From Cognataquiflexum rubidum (GTDB taxonomy: Bacteria; Bacteroidota; Bacteroidia; Cytophagales; Cyclobacteriaceae), in NCBI RefSeq assembly GCF_022538115.1, contig NZ_JAKZAL010000010.1, positions 1 to 64,000 on the forward strand: a stretch of 64,000 nt of DNA, written 5' to 3'. The position numbers and the translations under genes were made by a program. Shown here piece by piece: positions 35,155 through 42,678 of the stretch. Each line of letters opens with the position of its first letter. Position 1 is the stretch's first letter. The notes beneath the pieces are model-generated. The model saw nothing but the letters and a program-made list of their open reading frames with translations. It searched no databases and was not told the DNA's origin.

Positions 35155-35754
35155 TTAATTTGTGAGTTCGTATTTTATATGTTCTAACAAACCTTCTATC
35201 CAATCTACAATTCTATTTGCATCATCAAGTTTATGTACATAATTGCCTCTATTATGCCAATTTGAAGACATTGCAAAATGAATCTTTTTCGTGTCAAATA
35301 TTTCTAAGTCTGACATTTCAAATAATTCAAAAGATGATTTTTCTTTTGAATCAAAACTATTAATTAAAGAATAAAAGTTTTCATAATTGGCCTTATCTCT
35401 AGTGATATGCCAATGTGGTTGTGGACGTTTTTCGTCTTCCTTATTAAAGTCGTCCCACTCTGCTCGAAAAAGTTGATTTTTTCTAGTATCTGTAGCTTCA
35501 CCTTGAAAAATTGATAACGAGATAAACTTATGAGAGTAATTCGAACCAAAACTTACCTCTATATAAAGATAGAACTTATCAAACCAGTGAATGGTTTTAA
35601 TTTGATAAGCATCCGCTCGTCTATAATTTACAGCTTCATAACTTCCTTCCATTAAAAAAGTAAAATTATCAACAGATTTTAATGGATTAAATTGAAGATT
35701 TAGGTAATTTTTCAAAAATTTGTTTAGTTTTTCAATTATTTGGATTTGAAGCAT
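35155..35754 (-). CDS. Unknown protein paired with the islet methyltransferase
   Basis: 199 residues, starting 5 nt after the methyltransferase stop, so almost certainly co-translated. No recognised family or nuclease motif. Visible blocks are a beta-rich middle (FYLYIEVSFGSNYSHKFISL), then LFRAEWDDF and RPQPHWHI near residues 114-142, and a helical C-terminus (IVDWIEGLLEHIKYEL). The H-x-H and the acidic WDD suggest a metal or nucleic-acid site, but this is a guess. It may be the restriction or sensor half of a modification-based defence module. Strongly AT-rich like its partner. Confidence 0.65.
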   Translation of the reverse strand: MLQIQIIEKLNKFLKNYLNLQFNPLKSVDNFTFLMEGSYEAVNYRRADAYQIKTIHWFDKFYLYIEVSFGSNYSHKFISLSIFQGEATDTRKNQLFRAEWDDFNKEDEKRPQPHWHITRDKANYENFYSLINSFDSKEKSSFELFEMSDLEIFDTKKIHFAMSSNWHNRGNYVHKLDDANRIVDWIEGLLEHIKYELTN

Positions 35755-35759
35755 TTTGT

Positions 35760-38066
35760 CTAAAGTTTAGGGTAAAATCTTTTGACTTCTTCATTTATTG
35801 AATATAGAGCCGAAGAATTACCAGTTTCCAACTCCTTTCCAAGTAAAACTAATTTTAAGTAATTACTATTTCCTTTTTCTAAAATTGTTACGTCAGGTAT
35901 TGGTATTTCTTTGGTATATACTTGACCAAGATAAAAACCAGATAATATCGGCTTTGAATATATTGTGAGTAGATCGTTGAAAACTGAACTTGAGAAAATT
36001 GCTAAATAAAAGTAATAATAATCTAATTCAAACTTTTTCTTAGGAATCCATGCATTACCTCTCTCAACTACGAATTTACCGGTCTTGTCAAATGCAAAAG
36101 AATTAGAAGACCCGAATTCAGTTGAAACTAATTTTATACCTTGCTCAAATTGCCAGTTTCTTGGTCTTGTATGACCCCACCACTCTGAAATCCCAGCTCT
36201 ACTTTTAAGGATTTTTTCTAAAGGTTTTATTTTTTGAGTGAAAAAATTAATGTTCTCCAATTCCAATTCATTTTTAAAAATACTTCCTTCCTTATTATAA
36301 GGATACCATATATAACTAATATCTTTTAATACACCATTTTTTATTGCTGAATTATCAACTACAGGACGGAATAATTCCTTATTTTCTTCAAGTTTATATT
36401 CACTCTTAGGTATTTTAAATACATCCCTGTAACCTTGTCTCAAACCTTGTTTGACAGAAAACACTTCTGCTAAGCGAGTTAGCTTATTATCCGTTACATA
36501 AATCTCTAATTCCCTAATAAATAACTCTTCTTTATTAGATATTAATTTCCAATTATCTTTAAAAAAAGGAAAAATTGTAGGAGTAAAAATATTGTAATTT
36601 GAATCGATTTTTGCTATTTCATTATTTATTTGAAGCTTTCTTAGTTCTCGAAGTGCCTCGGAAACTATCCCTTTTTCATTTTTTGTCCATAATACTTTTG
36701 GATAAGTAGAACCATGTGGTTTTTTTCCAATGAATATACTTATATCTGTGAGAGCATCCTCAAATACAAAATTCCCAAGCTTACCTAAAAGTATTAAATC
36801 TATCTTTTCTTTTGTTTCATTTCGTATTTTGAAATAAGAGTCGAAAGTGAAAATAGATGATGGTAGTACACATCCAAGTACACCATTTTCATTTAATGAT
36901 TCCGTCGCTTTGTAGAAAAAGGCACTAGCTTGGTTTGGTTTGCCTTTTATAAAACTGTCACCTAAAACAGTTTTTACTAAATCCCTAGAATCCTTATTTT
37001 TTAATTGTTCCCAAGAAACAAAAGGAGGGTTCATCAAAATTAGGTCATTATTATTTCCCCAATCAGTTGATAAGGAATCTTCTACATGTTTGATATCAAA
37101 AACCAATTCACCATTCCATTGCGTTTGGTTTTCGTAATGCAAAAGGAACTTTGAAGTTTCAATTGCTGAAATAGAACTATCATAACCTAAGATTGTAATT
37201 TTCCCATTGTACTTTAAATATTTTAATTGCTTTAGAACTTCGATCAAAAATTCTGAGGAACCACAACTTGGATCCAAAATTTTTAAATGCTCTTTAGATA
37301 AGTTAATTTCTTTAAGTGTATTTTCAACTATAGACCTGGCCAAATATGGTGGTGTATAATGTATGCTTGAATAAGAATCTTTTTTTGTAGTTAAAGTGCT
37401 AGAAACCCCGCCAAATAAATCTCTTTGCAAGTCAAAATAAACAACTTCTTTATGTGCCTCTTGAAAAAGTATTCCGGAAGAATGTCTTAAAATTAAATCT
37501 AGATTTGGCCTAATTGACTTTACACCTGAGCATAATTTAGAACGATAATATTCAAAGTTTGATGGCAAAACTGCTTTTTCAAAATCTAAGAACTTATTTG
37601 AGATTCTATTTAAATCATTATTTTCAATACTAATAAGTAATTGAAATAGAACACTTAAAGCCTTTGAAGGATTTTGCTTTTCTGTTGTTTCATTTCTTAA
37701 TTGCCTGAATATATCTATGATAAAAGGAACTGCGTCATTATGAGTTCGATATGACTTTGAAAGTAAATATTTGTAAAATTTTGATAAATTTTGTTCAACA
37801 GCATTCATTGAAACCAACTCTGATCTATTTTCCAGCCAGTTTACGATCAGGATATTTTCATCATTTACAACTAAATAATTTTTAGTATTTGAAGACCAAG
37901 AATATTCTTTAAATAAATCAGAATCTCCACCTTCAAAAGTTTGCAAGCAAAAGTCTCCGTAACCACCATTTAGCATGAGAAACCTTTCTTCATTTGCTTT
38001 TTTTAAGTGGAGTGGTAGTAACCCATAAGTTTGCCTCCAAAATAATATATTTTTTAAATTTTCCAT
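35760..38066 (-). CDS. Eco57I-like class I N6-adenine DNA methyltransferase
   Basis: 768 residues from ATG 38066 (TTG 38075 also open). Numbered from 38075: an unfamiliar N-terminal region (1-235), then motif X IHYTPPYLARSIV (238-250), SAM motif LDPSCGSSEFL (267-277) and catalytic NPPF (349-352), the gamma-type order. The C-terminal part from about 500 (FSVKQGLRQGYRDVFKIP) resembles the target-recognition region of Eco57I/TaqI-type enzymes. No nuclease motif is seen in it, so cleavage, if any, must come from the 199-residue partner. The gene is far more AT-rich than the surrounding metabolic genes, a sign of transfer. Confidence 0.85.
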   Translation of the reverse strand: MENLKNILFWRQTYGLLPLHLKKANEERFLMLNGGYGDFCLQTFEGGDSDLFKEYSWSSNTKNYLVVNDENILIVNWLENRSELVSMNAVEQNLSKFYKYLLSKSYRTHNDAVPFIIDIFRQLRNETTEKQNPSKALSVLFQLLISIENNDLNRISNKFLDFEKAVLPSNFEYYRSKLCSGVKSIRPNLDLILRHSSGILFQEAHKEVVYFDLQRDLFGGVSSTLTTKKDSYSSIHYTPPYLARSIVENTLKEINLSKEHLKILDPSCGSSEFLIEVLKQLKYLKYNGKITILGYDSSISAIETSKFLLHYENQTQWNGELVFDIKHVEDSLSTDWGNNNDLILMNPPFVSWEQLKNKDSRDLVKTVLGDSFIKGKPNQASAFFYKATESLNENGVLGCVLPSSIFTFDSYFKIRNETKEKIDLILLGKLGNFVFEDALTDISIFIGKKPHGSTYPKVLWTKNEKGIVSEALRELRKLQINNEIAKIDSNYNIFTPTIFPFFKDNWKLISNKEELFIRELEIYVTDNKLTRLAEVFSVKQGLRQGYRDVFKIPKSEYKLEENKELFRPVVDNSAIKNGVLKDISYIWYPYNKEGSIFKNELELENINFFTQKIKPLEKILKSRAGISEWWGHTRPRNWQFEQGIKLVSTEFGSSNSFAFDKTGKFVVERGNAWIPKKKFELDYYYFYLAIFSSSVFNDLLTIYSKPILSGFYLGQVYTKEIPIPDVTILEKGNSNYLKLVLLGKELETGNSSALYSINEEVKRFYPKL

Positions 38067-38316
38067 TCTTTGCAAATGTAGTTTATTTTGGCTTGGCTCG
38101 ATACAATGCCACTTTAATCTTGTGAATAATATAGCCTACAATTTGGTTCTAAGCCACATTATACGATTTATTCTGCCTTAATTTTTGGTTATATTCACTT
38201 AATTATAACTAGTTAAGAATATGATTAAAAAAACTTCTTGAAAATACATTTACTTATTTTCTTCTGCAAGGATTAGTTTCATAAAGGTCGGAAGCTGGCA
38301 GGATTTATCTGGAATT

Positions 38317-38466
38317 ATGGCAGCGCTTGTATTTAATTATATGATTGTGGGGACGCTGTCACCACCTTTTATAATGTTCCCAATAGTGGGTTTGCTCGAA
38401 TTGCAGTTAATCCATTTCCGGTACTTCAGTCAGCTTTCTATTGACAAATTTGAAAGTCCTGAATAG
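38317..38466 (+). CDS. Small hydrophobic frame, possibly a transporter remnant
   Basis: 49 residues from ATG, within a frame open from 38242. The segment has IVGTLSPPFIMFPIVGLLEL followed by a Q...H..R...QL helix. That pattern loosely recalls the last transmembrane helices of bacteriocin-type ABC exporters before their ATPase domain. No ATPase follows, so if real it is a fragment. It is the only notable content of the 470-bp gap 38067-38535. Confidence 0.3.
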   Translation: MAALVFNYMIVGTLSPPFIMFPIVGLLELQLIHFRYFSQLSIDKFESPE

Positions 38467-38535
38467 AGGGGGAAATGATAAAAAACCTTTTTATTCCGAC
38501 CTTTCTTTTATGGATTCTTTTTCCTGTCACTCAAT

Positions 38536-38973
38536 TCAAAAACAGAGACCCAAAGGCATGCTTTTATCATCTTCGTCAATTGTACTTTCTATTTGTGCAA
38601 CCGCTTGTTGCACAAAATCAGAAATGATGTTTTGAACCTTTGACTGAGCATGTTCGAAAGATCTTAATTTATCAGATGCCTCATTCAGCTTTTCAATCGC
38701 CGGAATTGAATATTCCAGTGCAAATTTTCGCATATATTTAAGGTTTCTGACCGAGAAACCTTTTTGCAGTGGAAGTTCTTTTTTCAAATCACTACTCAGC
38801 AGATCGATCACTTTTGCTCCCCAACCTTTATTGGATTGATGTACTAATATCAACTGTCCAAGCTTCCAATAAAGAAAAAGCATCTCCCTATTAGCAGCAA
38901 TAGCCGTGCGGACTTGAGCAGTACTGATTTGCTCTTTTATCAACAAAAGAAATGCTTTATATTCTTTATCCAT
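38536..38973 (-). pseudogene. Truncated DUF1016 (YhcG) gene with internal deletion
   Basis: 145 codons. The first 120 form a good DUF1016 N-terminal domain: MDKEYKAFLLLIKEQI, then LGQLILVHQSNKGWGAKVIDLLSSDL and FSVRNLKYMRKFA. After QQAVAQI the sequence jumps to a segment like DEDDKSMPLGLCF, resembling the DDNPTIGILL segment near the end of the nuclease domain in the intact paralogue at 29983-31122. The PD-(D/E)XK core is missing, so an internal deletion probably removed it. It follows the RhuM remnant by a few bases. Confidence 0.7.
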
Positions 38974-38976
38974 CAG

Positions 38977-39252
38977 TCAATAATGGTTTTTGTGATCATA
39001 GTTTCTAAAGATATATTTTCTGCACGATTTTGAAAAACTCGATGGTTCTTTCATTCTAATTCCGACATACTGAATTTTCATCCATATCACCTTCTTTAAA
39101 AACATATTGAATATGCTCTGTATAGCAGTTAAGGCTTTCCCAAACAACAATGCCCTTAGTGACTGTTTAAGCCAAACAGTATCTTCCTCCTAGTGAACAT
39201 CTATTTTGATATTGCTGTCCGGGTTTTGGCATATCAGGATATCGCTGATCAT
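38977..39252 (-). pseudogene. Decayed RhuM family (virulence protein) gene
   Basis: Translation from ATG 39252 gives ILICQNPDSNIKIDVH, a TAG stop, then EEDTVWL and FGKALTAIQ. After a frameshift it continues YVFKEGDMDENSVCRN, then TIEFFKIVQ. These match, in order, the RhuM N-terminal pattern (I-Y-Q, D-V-R-L-E-D-E-T-V-W-L, L-F-G-K, V-F-K-E-G-E-L-D-E-N-S-V-C) and a later E-F-F-K-x-V-Q segment. An in-frame stop, at least one frameshift and an internal deletion make it non-functional. RhuM and DUF1016 genes often occur together in defence and accessory regions. Confidence 0.75.
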
Positions 39253-39303
39253 CTTTTTCTTTAGAATGGAAGTAAATCTCCAACTGATTTTCTAATCGAA
39301 TAT

Positions 39304-39711
39304 TTATAAAGGTATTCTCAAGGTTAAAGCCGGAATATCTCTTGGTTGTCCAGGAAGGAAAATCGGTTGAAAAACTGCCTGATTTTGAAGAGAAAGTTGT
39401 GCTGCCATCCTAGCGTTCGAGCCTGAACTTAGAAATAATGGAATGCTTGTTACTATTGATAAATATCCTGTGACAGACAAAAATGATTTCAGCCTTTGGT
39501 TACTGGATCCATCTGTGTAGTCAAAGTTTTCCGGAATTATCCATGAAGTAACTAATAAAGTTGTGCCACCTCCTACTAATATCAATCCTGCCTTATATTG
39601 GCTGTTACTTATTTTCAACAAATCTTCAGGTGTACTGGGTATAGAAGAAGATTGTGCAGAGGTATAAGATGTAATTCCACCAAGAATTACAGCCAGAAAT
39701 AATAGTTTCAT
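39304..39711 (-). CDS. Small exported membrane protein, tandem paralogue 2
   Basis: 135 residues with a signal peptide (ending SYTSAQ) and two transmembrane stretches (about 41-58 and 80-95). The conserved end is PLFLSSGSNARMAAQLSLQN, then a proline-rich tail and ALTLRIPL. It shares the block SS-S-N/K-AR-AAQLS with the upstream gene, and its ATG overlaps that gene's TGA by one base. Unknown function; I recall this kind of small protein in Bacteroidota but not a name. Confidence 0.7.
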   Translation of the reverse strand: MKLLFLAVILGGITSYTSAQSSSIPSTPEDLLKISNSQYKAGLILVGGGTTLLVTSWIIPENFDYTDGSSNQRLKSFLSVTGYLSIVTSIPLFLSSGSNARMAAQLSLQNQAVFQPIFLPGQPRDIPALTLRIPL

Positions 39712-40127
39712 CAGTAGGAGGAATTAAGGTTAACAGTAAAAGTAATGGCTGGATAAACTTTTTGTGATTCCCGGAGGATGGGGGCACGAACCGTTTGGGC
39801 ACCCACACTTAACTGGGCAGCTTTTCTTGCTTTTGAGGCGGAACTAATAATAATGGGGAGGCCAATTACGGTAACAGGTATCCCAATCAAAATAAGTGAA
39901 TATCCTAATCCGATCGTTCCATCAGAAAGACTGTTACTCACCCCTAGGCTTATAAGCCCTAGTGCCGCCATTCCGGACCCTACCACAAAAAAAGTTATTC
40001 CGGTCTTTTTCTGCTTTTCACTTTGCTGTAAGTATTCTTTAATCAAAAACTCTCTGTCCTTATTTTGAGCCTTTAGATTTAATGATATGATCATCATGAG
40101 AGAAAAAATGACAGTTAATTTTTTCAT
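39711..40127 (-). CDS. Small exported membrane protein, tandem paralogue 1
   Basis: 138 residues. A signal peptide (ending LNLKAQ) is followed by a charged helix EYLQQSEKQKKTG and two hydrophobic stretches. The conserved block is PIIISSASKARKAAQLSVG with the ending YPAITFTVNL. The matching block in the downstream gene shows a tandem duplication with strong divergence. The one-base overlap TGATG couples their translation. It lies just inside the right end of the putative islet. Function unknown. Confidence 0.72.
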   Translation of the reverse strand: MKKLTVIFSLMMIISLNLKAQNKDREFLIKEYLQQSEKQKKTGITFFVVGSGMAALGLISLGVSNSLSDGTIGLGYSLILIGIPVTVIGLPIIISSASKARKAAQLSVGAQTVRAPILRESQKVYPAITFTVNLNSSY

Positions 40128-40282
40128 GAATAATACGTTTAAGGGAATGTTAGTGTCCTTATGTTTAAGGTAAGTTAAATATTTAAAAATTTACTTACTG
40201 CTTTTTTAAATAGTTTTTTTCCAATCCTCAAGATGCTGCTTAATGTTTGGGATAGAATGTGTATTTACTTAAACGAGTATTT

Positions 40283-40351
40283 ATGGTAAAAATTGTTTTC
40301 AAGAAAATCGAAGCCAGACTGACACAAAAGCATTTTTATAAGAGTTGTTGA
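40283..40351 (+). pseudogene. Displaced sdaA 3'-end fragment (attR-like)
   Basis: In-frame codons from 40301 encode KKIEARLTQKHFYKSC and a TGA stop; the intact gene ends KEIEARLTQKYFYKNC. Fourteen of these sixteen residues agree with the real terminus, including the final Cys, while third positions differ. It therefore appears to be the end of an sdaA allele from a related genome or an old duplicate, and not a recent copy. An ATG at 40283 opens the frame, giving 22 codons, surely non-functional. Confidence 0.8.
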
Positions 40352-40378
40352 AATCCGCGTAACCCTATTTGCTCTTGG

Positions 40379-42544
40379 TTAATGCTTTACAGTCATCCAA
40401 CGCCAAACCATATTTCCATAGTTAAAATTACTTTTTTTCAAAGCGTTGGTGTTTCCTTCTAATTTCCCTTCTGGGTTCTTTGTCGTTTTGAGTTCGGTCA
40501 GGGAATACTCCTCACGCTCATAATCATAGCTGACTCCGTCATCATTGTATAGGAAGTAGGTGTTTTCCTTTGTACCGTAATGTCTAACTTCTAAAGTTTG
40601 GTCTGACTTGTTTTCTAGCGTTGACAACATCGGGATGATTCCACCATCTTTTACAAAAAGCGGTATTTCTTCGAGTTTGGTCTTAATGGTAATAGTCTCA
40701 CCATTGCCTGCAAATTCCCCTGTATAGAAATCGAACCAATTCCCTTTTGGAAGGGCAACAGTGCGCTCCTTTTGGCCGGTAAATACAGGGGCCACCAAGA
40801 TGGATGGTCCCATCATGTACTGGTCTGTGACTTCCAGTCTTTTTTGTTCGGCATATGGGTTTTTCGCATCATCCAACTTGCTTCCGTCTAATGTCTCCTT
40901 GGAGTCGTATCCGCTCTCCAATACCATGGCTCGGAAAGGTGGTATGCCTTTTTGGTTATATTCATAAAAAGCGGTATAGAGATAGGGTAGAAATTTCATT
41001 CTAAGCTCAATGGTATTTCTTACCATGTCTGTCACCTCAGGAAAACTCCATGGTTTCTTGCCTGAATACCAGGCATTGAGCATCATAAGCGGGGAGAAAC
41101 TGACGGATTGAAATCGGCGGATCCATTCTTCAGCGGAATCAGCGCTTCGGATTTCTGGAGTCCACAAAAGTCCTGACAGGGATGCACTGGCCATGGCAGT
41201 CACATAGCCTTTGTGGTCATAGTAATCGCTGTACAACACAAAATTGTGATTACTTGCTCCGATGTAAGCGGATCTGATCAGATTGTAAGTTCGCTGATTT
41301 TGCTCTTTAAAATGACGATCAAACATATCCATCATCATCATGCCATAGAGTTGCCTGATTTCTACTGCATCATTACCTGAAGGGAATGTGGCATGATCGG
41401 GCCATAACCAAACATCATAGCCATCAACCTCATCAATTTTATAACCACTTACGCCTATGTCCAGATGATTCTTTTGGTGATGTTTTAAAAGTACTTTTTG
41501 TGCCTCGGGAATAGAATAATCAGGAACTTCCCCAAGCCAGACAGTATGGCTTCCCGTAAAAGGACTGATGTCTTTATACATTGTCGATACCGGCGCTACG
41601 TAAGGATTTTCCCATAGATTTACTTTTATCCCCTTTTTATCTAAAGTCTGGACAAAGTTTTTGGGGTCAGGAAAGCGCGTAGTGTCCCAATCAAAAGAAC
41701 AAGGGTAAGCAAAACTTTGCCAGCCTGGTTCAAGTCCTATTACGTCCAAGGGGAATTTGTTTGATTCAAAATCCTGTATTTCCTTCAATACATCTTTGTC
41801 ACTGCTCTCGGTATGCATTCTGTGCCAGAATCCTAAGCCCCATTTGGGAGGGATGATTCCCCCACCAAAAAACAGATTATATCGTTGAACTACCTCGAGG
41901 GTGGTTTGTCCGGCAAACACAAATATTTCCATTCCATCTCCTTCGACACTTGCTTCAACTGCATCAGACAGCGGACGGTCCTGCCAATTTTTCCCTGTTG
42001 TACGATCAATGAGTTCTGGGAGGTCACTGTCTTTTCTGTTACCCACCCCTACATGGATTTTTACACGCTTTGGCGAATTTATCAAAACTCCATACCCCTC
42101 ATTTGAAATATAAAAGGGAACCGGTGCATGGGTGTAGCCATTTATCCCTCCATAATGATCCACTTTAAGTGAATAAACATTACTGCGTCTGTTCATTCCT
42201 TCAAACTCCAATCCTAAGCCATAGATTTGTTCTGTTTTATTCAGTGGCAACCTTACACTTGCTCGATTTGGAACAAGAAGGCTTCGGCTGGCATTTGGAT
42301 CAAAGGGAAATGGAGCATCACCCAACTCCTTAATAGCTTCTGTTTTGGGGGCATTGGCATAATCCATGGGATTCAATCCAATTTTTCCCACACTTGCCTT
42401 CCAAATCCCAGGCATTATCTTTTCCCATTTCAATTCTTCCATCCCTGAAATCAGGGTGTTTTGTGCATGTCCTTTCGACCAAAAGGAAAGGAGCACAACT
42501 AGAAGCAAATAAAACTCAAAAAGACTTTTCGATTTCGTTTTCAT
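40379..42544 (-). CDS. Exported glycoside hydrolase family 31 (alpha-glucosidase/xylosidase-like)
   Basis: 721 residues with a signal peptide ending near KGHAQ. An N-terminal beta-sandwich (about 35-230) precedes a TIM barrel: WGLGFWHRM, LDVIGLEPGW (substrate pocket), VNLWENPYVAP, nucleophile Asp371 in GYKIDEVDGYD, and likely acid/base Asp440 in LYSDYYDHKGY. C-terminal beta domains follow from about 600. The YSDYYDHKGY variant differs from the common WSGDN of alpha-glucosidases, so specificity may be unusual. It is at the end of a minus-strand run with two cytochrome-propeller genes. Confidence 0.92.
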   Translation of the reverse strand: MKTKSKSLFEFYLLLVVLLSFWSKGHAQNTLISGMEELKWEKIMPGIWKASVGKIGLNPMDYANAPKTEAIKELGDAPFPFDPNASRSLLVPNRASVRLPLNKTEQIYGLGLEFEGMNRRSNVYSLKVDHYGGINGYTHAPVPFYISNEGYGVLINSPKRVKIHVGVGNRKDSDLPELIDRTTGKNWQDRPLSDAVEASVEGDGMEIFVFAGQTTLEVVQRYNLFFGGGIIPPKWGLGFWHRMHTESSDKDVLKEIQDFESNKFPLDVIGLEPGWQSFAYPCSFDWDTTRFPDPKNFVQTLDKKGIKVNLWENPYVAPVSTMYKDISPFTGSHTVWLGEVPDYSIPEAQKVLLKHHQKNHLDIGVSGYKIDEVDGYDVWLWPDHATFPSGNDAVEIRQLYGMMMMDMFDRHFKEQNQRTYNLIRSAYIGASNHNFVLYSDYYDHKGYVTAMASASLSGLLWTPEIRSADSAEEWIRRFQSVSFSPLMMLNAWYSGKKPWSFPEVTDMVRNTIELRMKFLPYLYTAFYEYNQKGIPPFRAMVLESGYDSKETLDGSKLDDAKNPYAEQKRLEVTDQYMMGPSILVAPVFTGQKERTVALPKGNWFDFYTGEFAGNGETITIKTKLEEIPLFVKDGGIIPMLSTLENKSDQTLEVRHYGTKENTYFLYNDDGVSYDYEREEYSLTELKTTKNPEGKLEGNTNALKKSNFNYGNMVWRWMTVKH

Positions 42545-42644
42545 ATTCAGTGATTAGTAAAAATGTATGTACACTTTTTTGCCACAAACCATATTTAAAT
42601 TCGGATTGGAGTTCCATTGTCGTGGCTCCGCCGCGGCTGACAGG

Positions 42645-42672
42645 TGTGGACTTTCGACCCTGGACTATGGAC
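42645..42672 (-). repeat. 3'-flanking heptamer repeat, copy D
   Basis: Units TGTGGAC, TTTCGAC, CCTGGAC, TATGGAC in phase, then TGATTTTC, 7 nt before the minus-strand stop at 42679. It is preceded by a GGAGTTCCATTG block like the GTTCAATTG of copies A and C. Confidence 0.75.
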
Positions 42673-42678
42673 TGATTT

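Larger units (their letters stand above)
35026..40351. mobile_element. Probable genomic islet integrated at the sdaA 3' end
   Basis: The region between the two sdaA 3' ends is 5.3 kb. It holds an AT-rich methyltransferase gene pair, a 49-residue hydrophobic frame, truncated DUF1016 and RhuM genes, and a tandem pair of small membrane proteins. All recognisable complete genes face the minus strand, opposite to sdaA. No integrase is seen, so the element is either a decayed remnant, was mobilised in trans, or arrived by homologous recombination. The left-flanking metabolic gene has ordinary composition. Confidence 0.55.

Noticed and set aside
35026-40351. Islet considered as an insertion-sequence composite
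   Set aside because: No transposase, terminal inverted repeats or short target duplication were found; the boundary is a gene 3' end.
40379-42544. GH31 gene considered as islet cargo
   Set aside because: Its composition matches the sugar locus, it is on the same strand as the cytochrome genes and it lies outside the displaced sdaA end.
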